Shown: piece after piece, positions 1-5,485 of the stretch
How positions within the stretch are numbered: position 1 is the stretch's first letter
Layout: the number at the start of each line of letters is the position of its first letter
NCBI GenBank assembly: GCA_003224515.1
Contig: QHZC01000327.1
Coordinates: 1 to 6,869 of the forward strand
Length of the DNA: 6,869 nucleotides
Source of the DNA: Acidobacteriota bacterium
GTDB lineage: Bacteria; Acidobacteriota; Terriglobia; Acidiferrales; UBA7541
Reading direction: 5' to 3'
Program-made: the position numbers and the translations under genes
The notes under the pieces: generated by a model
Seen by the model: only the letters and a program-made list of their open reading frames with translations
Told to the model about the DNA's origin: nothing
Databases searched by the model: none

Positions 1-65
1 GTCAGCATCCCTCGGGCGGGAAGAGCTCGGAGAGGTGTGCTCTGCCATCGTCTCGCACGTGTCGC
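1..65. other. GC-rich flank left of the insertion sequence, unidentified
   Basis: This is GC-rich DNA outside the insertion sequence. Plus frame 2 is open from the window edge and would run into the element, stopping at TGA 89-91; it reads plausibly as protein (for example REELGEVCSAIVSHVSR). A minus-strand frame is open as well, so neither strand can be preferred. It could be the end of a gene cut by the insertion, or intergenic DNA. With about 20 codons no family can be recognised. Confidence 0.25.
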
Positions 66-110
66 GCCACGATAGTAATGTCCCCTTTTGACCAAAATAG
101 AAATGTCCCC
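66..110. repeat. Left end: two direct copies of a 20-bp terminal site
   Basis: The inner copy at 91-110 reads ACCAAAATAGAAATGTCCCC. The outer copy at 66-85 matches it at 16 of 20 positions, with all differences before or beside the AATGTCCCC core. The copies start 25 bp apart, about two and a half helical turns. Both face inward in the same orientation, and inverted versions of both occur at the right end. They are most simply read as transposase-binding sites (inference). Confidence 0.8.
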
Positions 111-116
111 TAATAA
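88..116 (+). promoter_or_regulatory. Possible transposase promoter inside the left end
   Basis: TTGACC (88-93) is a 5-of-6 match to the sigma-70 -35 box. It is followed after exactly 17 bases by TAATAA (111-116), a weak -10 match (3 of 6). The inner terminal site (91-110) covers the last bases of the -35 box and the whole spacer. Transposase bound there would therefore block RNA polymerase, giving simple autorepression. The -10 is poor, so this remains tentative. Confidence 0.4.
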
Positions 117-134
117 GACCTCCGAAAGGAGGTC
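117..134 (+). promoter_or_regulatory. Hairpin that contains the transposase ribosome-binding site
   Basis: GACCTCC (117-123) and GGAGGTC (128-134) form a perfect 7-bp stem closed by GAAA, a GNRA-type stable tetraloop. The 3' arm contains the Shine-Dalgarno sequence AAGGAGGT (126-133), and GGAGG ends five bases before the TTG start at 138. In mRNA the hairpin would bury the ribosome-binding site. The pairing is visible in the sequence; a role in limiting transposase synthesis is inferred, by analogy with other insertion sequences that hide their transposase start. Confidence 0.6.
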
Positions 135-137
135 GGA

Positions 138-1505
138 TTGAGGCGGACAGAGATGAGCAACGAGGAGTTGAGAAAGGTGGAAGTGCTGGCGCGTGTGCGG
201 AGCAAGCAGTTGCGGATCGTCGATGCGAGCAAGCTCCTGCATGTGAGCTATCGACAAGCGAAGCGGCTCTGGAGGCGATATCGCGACGAGGGAGCGGCAG
301 GCCTGAAGCACCGCAACACGGGTCGGCCCTCGAACCACGCTCATGACTCGAAGTTTCGCAACAAGGTACTGCAATTGGTGCGGGAGAAGTACGGTGGGCC
401 GGTAGGCGAGCGCTTTGGTCCGACTTTGGCGGCCGAGCATCTGGATTCCGAGGACAGGCTCAAGGTGAATGCCGAAACGCTACGACAGTGGATGCTGGCG
501 GCAGGCCTGTGGAGCCGGGCGCGCAGGAGGCGGCAGCACCGTCGCAGGCGCGAGCGCAAGGAGCACTTTGGAGAGATGGTGCAGATGGATGGGAGCTTTC
601 ATCCGTGGTTGGAGGAGCGCGGGCCAGAGGGCTGCTTGATCGACATGGTCGATGACGCGACGAACCGAACATTGGCGCGAATGGGTGAGGAAGAAACGAT
701 CTGGGCAGTTGCGGATAGCTTGCGCGCCTGGATCGAGCGTTACGGGGTGCCGCTGGCACTGTATGTGGACTGGAAGAATCTGTACAAGCGGCCGGCGACA
801 CCGAAAGAGCGGCTGCGCGGAGAAGAGCCAATAACGCAATTTGGACGCATGTGCGCGAAGTTAGGAATTGAGCTTATTGCTGCGAATTCGCCACAAGCGA
901 AGGGCAGAGTCGAAAGGATCCACGGGACGCATCAAGATCGGCTGGTGAAGAAATTGCGGCGAAAAGAAATCACGAGTCACCAGCAAGTGAACGTGTTCCT
1001 GGAGAACGAGTATCTGCCGGAACACAATCGGAGGTTTGTCCGGCTGCCAGCCAAGCCAGAGGATTATCACCGGCGAGCACCGCAAGCGGCCACATTGGAT
1101 CGGATTTTCCGATTGGAAAGCCCGCGCACGATCTACAACGATTGGGTGGTGCGGTATGACAACCGGTTTTTCCAACTCCAGCGGCAGAGCCGACATTACG
1201 CACCGGCTCATAGCCAGGTAGCGGTGTGCGAAGGGCGGTACGGAAATATCACCATCGAATATCGGGGACGCGCGCTGGATTGGCGTGAGATCCCGGCGCC
1301 AGCGAAACCGTGTGTGCCCGCGATCCAAGCCGGGAGGGAAGGGGTCAAGAAACTGAGACTGCCAACGACGAAGCGGAAGTGGGCCCCCGCGGCGGACCAT
1401 CCCTGGCGACAAGCTGCTCGCCGAGCGGCGGAGCAGAAAGCAACGCGAGAGGCAGCGGCCATGCGGTCGTCGCGGAGGTCATGGAGCGGGTGTAGCGCAC
1501 AGTGA
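138..1505 (+). CDS. ISNCY-family (IS1202-like) DDE transposase
   Basis: This 455-residue enzyme would cut and join the ends of the surrounding element. Residues about 25-60 form a helix-turn-helix of the kind used to bind terminal repeats (DASKLLHVSYRQAKRLWRRY). A very basic stretch follows at 127-141. The RNase H-like catalytic core contains D151 (QMDGSF), D211 (YVDWKN) and E259 (GRVERIHGT), the expected DDE triad, with the family-typical MVDDATN and YVDWKNLYKRP segments. The C-terminal part (about 330-425) ends in a basic tail of low complexity. The start at TTG 138 is chosen because GGAGG lies five bases upstream; ATG 153 is the alternative but has only a weak GAGG nine bases before it. 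No frameshift or missing catalytic residue is seen, so the gene appears intact. Family assignment is from remembered sequence resemblance. Confidence 0.9.
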   Translation: MRRTEMSNEELRKVEVLARVRSKQLRIVDASKLLHVSYRQAKRLWRRYRDEGAAGLKHRNTGRPSNHAHDSKFRNKVLQLVREKYGGPVGERFGPTLAAEHLDSEDRLKVNAETLRQWMLAAGLWSRARRRRQHRRRRERKEHFGEMVQMDGSFHPWLEERGPEGCLIDMVDDATNRTLARMGEEETIWAVADSLRAWIERYGVPLALYVDWKNLYKRPATPKERLRGEEPITQFGRMCAKLGIELIAANSPQAKGRVERIHGTHQDRLVKKLRRKEITSHQQVNVFLENEYLPEHNRRFVRLPAKPEDYHRRAPQAATLDRIFRLESPRTIYNDWVVRYDNRFFQLQRQSRHYAPAHSQVAVCEGRYGNITIEYRGRALDWREIPAPAKPCVPAIQAGREGVKKLRLPTTKRKWAPAADHPWRQAARRAAEQKATREAAAMRSSRRSWSGCSAQ

Positions 1506-1743
1506 AGTGCGAAAAACGGGGGATGCTATGGCTCGACCGAGTGGGGAATCGTCGCTCCTAGGCGCTGCTGACGCGAAATTTTCTGCGGAAAAGCGGCGTC
1601 GTCAGAAAATCCGCCGTAGCCGTCCGGCCGTTGAGCTTGCCCTGCGCTGCGCCCTAAGCGCTCCGCCCTACGGGCTCCGCAGGGCTTCGCTTCGGGCAAG
1701 CTCAACGAACAACAACGAAACTGCAAATGCAAAACCTAAAAAA
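1506..1743. other. Non-coding right part of the insertion sequence
   Basis: These 238 bases between the transposase stop and the right-end sites contain no convincing gene. One plus frame stays open from 1507 to 1881, but it runs through the terminal sites and out of the element, and its composition (arginine/serine-rich, then lysine-rich) is not protein-like. A short inverted repeat, ATTTTCTG (1578-1585) with CAGAAAAT (1603-1610), and the larger foldback at 1631-1705 are the only structures seen. Confidence 0.6.
1631..1705. repeat. GC-rich foldback downstream of the transposase
   Basis: TTGAGCTTGCCC (1631-1642) and GGGCAAGCTCAA (1694-1705) are perfect 12-bp inverted arms around a 51-bp GC-rich core. 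Within it, CCCTGCG (1640-1646) can alternatively pair with CGCAGGG (1678-1684), and short CGCTCCGCCC/GGGCTCCGC-like units recur. No U-tract follows, so it is not a standard intrinsic terminator. It could pause or terminate transcription, or shield the element from read-through. Confidence 0.6.
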
Positions 1744-1789
1744 GGGGACATTTCTATCTTGGTAAGAAGGGGGACATTTCTATTTTGCT
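1744..1789. repeat. Right end: two direct copies of the 20-bp terminal site, inverted to the left end
   Basis: Read on the minus strand, the inner copy (1763-1744) is ACCAAGATAGAAATGTCCCC and the outer copy (1789-1770) is AGCAAAATAGAAATGTCCCC. Each matches the left inner copy at 19 of 20 positions. Their starts are 26 bp apart, nearly the same spacing as on the left. The paired arrangement at both ends defines the limits of the element. Confidence 0.8.
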
Positions 1790-1922
1790 TTGACATTCCC
1801 GTTTCCTATGCTTGTGCCTCACAAGAAAAAATGATGATACTATTTACCCCCATTTCCTATTTTGAATGGACAGACCAGTAGAATCGTGTGCCTTTCAGCC
1901 GCAGCACAGCCCCAGCTCCTGA

Positions 1923-2459
1923 GAACTCAACCCTCAGCACATTACTTACGACAAGTCAGGCGCCCTCTTAATTTATGTTTCCTTGACCGAAGTTCCCCCG
2001 ATCTTCTGTATTGTTCTACGAGCGGAAGTGTCCAAAGATACGGGACGTGCTCCTGTGAGTTTGGCCATTGTCAGGGCGCATGGGGACTACTACGGCAGGA
2101 TTTTTCTGAGTCAGAAAAACCCTTGGAAATGCTGAGTTGGCAATTGGAGGCGGTCAAACGGTCGGCACAGGACGCTGGCCTTGAGGTTGAACTCATCAAA
2201 ACCAAGAAACATCAAGACGGCAGGCAATGGCCGCCAGTGATTAAGCGCCGGATTCTGATCGCCGGGAAAAAGTGTTCGATCTTCACTGCTGCGCGGATCA
2301 GCCAAGACCCCGAGAAAGGCGAATACAGTGGGGCGCCGTATGTGCTGAGCCTCGTCGATGTGCAACTCAAGGGCTTCACGCAAGAGGAACCTTATCGGGA
2401 TCACATGACGACTACTGCGCGTCTTCGGTGCCCCAAACTTTACCACCCTTGCCGGCCGT
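1923..2459 (+). pseudogene. Possible remnant of a hypothetical gene, split over two frames
   Basis: The 670 bases between the insertion sequence and the TPR gene hold no secure gene, but two open stretches look like real protein. The first (1923-2135, no ATG; TTG 1983 possible) contains segments such as VSLAIVRAHGDYYGRIFL and stops at TGA 2133-2135. The second, in the -1 frame, begins at ATG 2129, overlapping that stop as ATGCTGA, and includes LEAVKRSAQDAGLEVELIK and GEYSGAPYVLSLVDVQLKGF. It has balanced, GC-ending codons until about 2450. It then stays open to 2716 only by running antisense into the convergent TPR gene, so its natural end is probably missing. It could be a frameshifted and truncated gene, two coupled small genes, or chance. 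No family was recognised and no good ribosome-binding site was seen. Confidence 0.3.
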
Positions 2460-3629
2460 CTACCGAAGGGTTTTGGGCGGGGCTTGGACGAGTGCCTCAT
2501 CCAGGGCTTTCTTCGCAGCCAGGTTCTCGGGGTCGCGCTGCAAGACCTCCCGCAGTTCCGCGATGCCCTGGCTGTATTGACCGAGACGGAGAAGTGCGAT
2601 CGCGAGATTCAAGCGGATCCCGACGTGTTCTGGGTAGAGCTGCGACGCTGATTGATACTTCTGGAACGCCTCTGGCAGCTCGCCTACTTTCTCAAGGGCA
2701 GCACCCTGATTGTTGAGTTGGATGGCCATGATGGCATGCTGGTCAGCTTGGTCTTTTTCGCGCTGCAGTGCGGTGAGCTTCGCCTTTACGGCCGCGGCCT
2801 CTTCAGGATGGCCGTCATCGAGAAGTGCGCGTTGCAGATTATAAAGCGCGGTCTGGCTCTGCGCGTCCAGACGCACAGCCTTTTCTAAATGCGGCAGGGC
2901 CTCGTGGGCCTTCCCCTGACTGAGAAGTTCCGAACCAAAGCGCACTTGGGCCACTGGGTCATTGGGGGCAAAGTGCACGGCCTTCTCAAAAGCCACGAGC
3001 GCCCCGGCATCGTCCAACAGAATCTTTCGTGCGCTTCCGAGATCGGACCACGCCTCGGCGAAGTCGGGCCGGAGCGATACGGCCTGCTGCAGCTCCGCTA
3101 TGGCCTCTTCGATCCGATGCTGCTCGCTACATATTTTCGCCCGAAGATAGCGTGGATAGGCCGCCTCCGGATTTCGTCCCAGGAGCTGGATGGCACGGTC
3201 CAAGTGTGGGGTGGCGACGGAAAACTCGCCGGATTCAATGAGAACTAAGCCGAGATTTACTTGCGCCGGGGCATAGTTAGGGTCAAGCTTCGCAGCCTTT
3301 TCGAACGCCTTGCGGGCACTGTCGAAATCACCAAAGGTGTTGAACGCCTCGCCGAGCGCATTCTGGGCCTGAGATGAGTCTGGCCGCAACCGGACAGCCT
3401 CGGTTAACTGCGCGATTGATTGCGATCGTTCCCCCTCCTCCATCAGTACGCTTCCCAATAGCAGCCGCGCGTCGGCGTCGCGGGGATTGGCCTTAATAAT
3501 CTCGTACAGGAGATGAACAGCTTCACGGTGCTGACCCTTGGCCAGCAGGTCCCACGCCTGTTCGAGGGGAGCGTGCTGCGCGAACACCAAACAAGAACAA
3601 AACAGCGATAGCAGAACCTGCAGCATCAT
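2460..3629 (-). CDS. Exported TPR-repeat protein
   Basis: This is a 389-residue protein built almost wholly of tetratricopeptide repeats, helical hairpins that bind other proteins. Residues 1-18 (MMLQVLLSLFCSCLVFAQ) form a Sec-type signal peptide, probably cut near Ala17; the Cys residues lack a proper lipobox. Repeats of about 34 residues follow at roughly 22-50, 53-84, 87-118, 121-152, 157-188, 191-222, 225-256, 302-333 and 337-368, with usual TPR hallmarks such as ALGEAF, AFEKAAKLDPNYA and AEAWSDLGSA. A charged stretch around 276-300 separates the last two repeats from the rest. The start at 3629 makes ATGA with the stop of the upstream UnbV gene, with no clear Shine-Dalgarno sequence, so translation is probably coupled. 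The reading frame is open further upstream, but that part overlaps the neighbour and lacks a signal peptide. It is likely a periplasmic scaffold for the other cluster products; the partner is unknown. Confidence 0.88.
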   Translation of the reverse strand: MMLQVLLSLFCSCLVFAQHAPLEQAWDLLAKGQHREAVHLLYEIIKANPRDADARLLLGSVLMEEGERSQSIAQLTEAVRLRPDSSQAQNALGEAFNTFGDFDSARKAFEKAAKLDPNYAPAQVNLGLVLIESGEFSVATPHLDRAIQLLGRNPEAAYPRYLRAKICSEQHRIEEAIAELQQAVSLRPDFAEAWSDLGSARKILLDDAGALVAFEKAVHFAPNDPVAQVRFGSELLSQGKAHEALPHLEKAVRLDAQSQTALYNLQRALLDDGHPEEAAAVKAKLTALQREKDQADQHAIMAIQLNNQGAALEKVGELPEAFQKYQSASQLYPEHVGIRLNLAIALLRLGQYSQGIAELREVLQRDPENLAAKKALDEALVQAPPKTLR

Positions 3630-5434
3630 CGTATTGCCAATTTCTGTGTTCGGGTGATTCCCAAGCCCTCGGTCACCCAAACGAGTTGGTCGGCCGGAAC
3701 CGCGGCCAATTTGTCCTTCTGCCCCGAAGGCCATCGAATCTGAATGTCTGCCGCGGTCACCGGGCCGAGCCCAAAGTGCAGTCGGCCGTCGTTCACCGAG
3801 AGATATGACGATTGACTCAGCACCTCCTGAGCCTGTACTTTGTCTCCGTACCGGACAGTAACGCGCGCACCAATCGCGCTGCGGTTCGACTTGGTGCCGA
3901 TCAACTTGATTTTGATCCAATGGTTAGCGCCCGTTAAGTCATTACGAAGCAGCGAGGGCGGCTCATTCTGGTTCACGACGAGGATGTCCACGTCGCCGTC
4001 GTTATCGAAGTCACCGAAGGCACATCCGCGGCTCGTGTGCAGCGCATCGACAGCAGGCCCGCACGGGCCCAGCAACTGTTCGAATTGTCCTTCGCCAAGG
4101 TTGCGGAAAATTACGCGCGGGGTCTTGTACGTGCCGCGCAGTACGGGGTAAACACCGCCTGTAACCGCAAAAATATCCGGTTTGCCATCATTATCCAGAT
4201 CCACGATGCCGACGCCCCACCAAAGATAACGCGTTTCGACGGCCAAACCCGACTGCCGTGTGATGTCCCGGAAAGTGCCCGCGCCGTCGTTTTGGTATAC
4301 GCCCGGTGTATCCTGGGAGAAGTGTGTTTTGATGATGTCTAAGCTGCCGTTCAGCATAAAATCGCCGACGCCAACTCCCATGCCAGCTTGCTCCAACCCG
4401 TCCTCACTAAGGGCGACTCCTCGTTCGATACCCTGCTCGGTGAATGTTCCGTCGTGGTTGTTACGGAACAGCAAACTTGGCGTGGAATCGCAAGCCACGT
4501 AGATGTCAGGCCAGCCATCGTTGTCAAAATCCGCAGAAACTACCGTCAGCCCGTAGCCTCCCTCGGGCTTGTCGATGCCGGAAGGAGCGGTAACATCCGT
4601 AAAGGTGCCATCGCCGTTGTTGTGATAAAGACTGTGGTGCCCATAGGGCAGCCCGCGCGGCCCGCAGTACACCGGTACGCCCTCGTACAGGCAACTCCCA
4701 GCTTCACCCGGACGGGGCACGGAGTCCATTTGGAAGGCGAGGTAATTGGACGCGAAGAGGTCCAGATATCCATCCCGGTCGTAATCAAGAAAAGCGCAGC
4801 CCGACCCAAACCGCGGATGCGGGCTAAGCAGTCCAGCTTCCTTCGTCACGTCCGTGAAAGTCCCATCGCCGTTGTTGCGATAGAGGGCGTTTTGGCCCCA
4901 ATACGTGATGAATAAATCCTCAAAACCGTCATTGTTGTAATCTCCCACTGTGACGCCATAGGCGTAGCCAGTTCGAAACAGTCCGGCCCTTTCCGTGACA
5001 TCAGAAAAAGTTCCGTCACGATTGTTCTTGTAGAGCCGGTTCGTAGCCCTCGGCGGCGGATCGCCAAAGCGGGAACCCGAAAGCACCAAAGCATCGAGCC
5101 ACCCGCCGTTGTCGCAGTCAAAAAAAGCCGCGCCGCAGCCCATGGACTCAATGACGTAACCGATGCGATCCGGATGGCCGCTCACCATGGGTTCTTTCAA
5201 TCCGGCACGGTCGGCCACATCTGTAAAGCGGGCATGGAAAGGAAGTCCCGCTGGTTTCTTCCGCGGGCTGGGTGGGACACCGCGGGAGGCCATTCCTTGG
5301 CCGCTGGTGGCCCTTTCCTGGCCGCACGCGTTGGCCACAGGCCATGCCAGCAGGCTCAAAAAGCGGCGCCGGTCCAAACGAGCGACCCCCTTATTGACGA
5401 ACCGTCTGGAGCCTCCAGCTCGGATCGTGGTCAA
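3626..5434 (-). CDS. CRTAC1-family FG-GAP/VCBS propeller protein with C-terminal ASPIC/UnbV domain, Tat-exported
   Basis: This 602-residue protein is predicted to act outside the cytoplasm. A twin-arginine signal (DRRRFLSLLAW, residues 21-31) precedes Cys37 in a poor lipobox (ANAC). Seven FG-GAP-type calcium motifs follow at 105-114, 164-173, 216-225, 301-310, 357-366, 411-420 and 474-483 (for example GDYNNDGFED, VDLDNDGKPD), as for a seven-bladed propeller. The first (FDCDNGGWLD) and fifth (GDFMLNGSLD) are degenerate. C248 and C257 sit in the family-like pattern CxYxGxxVxCGPxGL. Residues about 519-588 are the UnbV domain (GARVTV, SSYLSVNDGRLHFGLG, IRWPSG). The biochemical function of the family is not established. 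The long form starts at TTG 5434, with GGAG 11 bases upstream. TTG 5377 with AAGGGGG eight bases upstream gives the more compact Tat leader MDRRRFLSLL and may be the true start. It lies 51 bp after the Oar-like gene and overlaps the TPR gene by four bases. Confidence 0.9.
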   Translation of the reverse strand: MTTIRAGGSRRFVNKGVARLDRRRFLSLLAWPVANACGQERATSGQGMASRGVPPSPRKKPAGLPFHARFTDVADRAGLKEPMVSGHPDRIGYVIESMGCGAAFFDCDNGGWLDALVLSGSRFGDPPPRATNRLYKNNRDGTFSDVTERAGLFRTGYAYGVTVGDYNNDGFEDLFITYWGQNALYRNNGDGTFTDVTKEAGLLSPHPRFGSGCAFLDYDRDGYLDLFASNYLAFQMDSVPRPGEAGSCLYEGVPVYCGPRGLPYGHHSLYHNNGDGTFTDVTAPSGIDKPEGGYGLTVVSADFDNDGWPDIYVACDSTPSLLFRNNHDGTFTEQGIERGVALSEDGLEQAGMGVGVGDFMLNGSLDIIKTHFSQDTPGVYQNDGAGTFRDITRQSGLAVETRYLWWGVGIVDLDNDGKPDIFAVTGGVYPVLRGTYKTPRVIFRNLGEGQFEQLLGPCGPAVDALHTSRGCAFGDFDNDGDVDILVVNQNEPPSLLRNDLTGANHWIKIKLIGTKSNRSAIGARVTVRYGDKVQAQEVLSQSSYLSVNDGRLHFGLGPVTAADIQIRWPSGQKDKLAAVPADQLVWVTEGLGITRTQKLAIR

Positions 5435-5485
5435 GACAAGGCAAACTCCCCCTCCGTGGTTGAAACGAAGGAACCCGTTGCCAAG
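5435..5485 (-). other. Short gap inside the operon
   Basis: Fifty-one bases separate the stop of the Oar-like gene from the long-form start of the CRTAC1/UnbV gene. On the minus strand there is a GGAGGGGGAG ribosome-binding tract (5446-5455), but no hairpin with a U-run and no promoter that I can see. Co-transcription of the two genes is the simplest reading. Confidence 0.55.

Larger units (their letters stand above)
66..1789 (+). mobile_element. Insertion sequence, ISNCY family (IS1202-like), about 1.7 kb
   Basis: The element is a single transposase gene bracketed by inverted ends, each made of two copies of the same 20-bp site (66-85 and 91-110 on the left; 1744-1763 and 1770-1789, reverse-complemented, on the right). 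The exact tips are uncertain. The best-conserved core, ATAG(A/T)AATGTCCCC, places the outer ends near 72 and 1783, and the TGTCCCC/GGGGACA core near 79 and 1776. I compared the flanks at each of these possible boundaries and saw no target-site duplication, so the element may be old, rearranged at one side, or bounded slightly differently. The right part, 1506-1740, holds no gene. The transposase looks intact, so the copy may be functional. Confidence 0.85.

Noticed and set aside
1790..1812. Perfect TTGACA (1790-1795) beside the right end, a possible outward or hybrid promoter
   Set aside because: No -10 box lies at 16-18 bases; the nearest candidate, TATGCT (1807-1812), is only 11 bases away.
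1507..1881. Open plus frame of 124 codons after the transposase
   Set aside because: It crosses the GC-rich foldback, both right-end sites and the element boundary, has low-complexity composition, and has no ribosome-binding site or recognisable domain.
2395..2462. Terminator after the TPR gene
   Set aside because: Only a short GGCCGGC-type palindrome is present, with no stable stem followed by a U-run on the minus strand.
2463..2716. Continuation of the plus-strand frame from 2129 to 2716 as one 195-codon gene
   Set aside because: This part is antisense to the end of the clear TPR gene and its translation is arginine/proline/serine-rich, as expected of a shadow frame.
3630..3920. Extended start of the TPR protein upstream of 3629
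   Set aside because: The extension overlaps the UnbV domain coding sequence, has no TPR or signal character, and would bury the clear signal peptide inside the protein.
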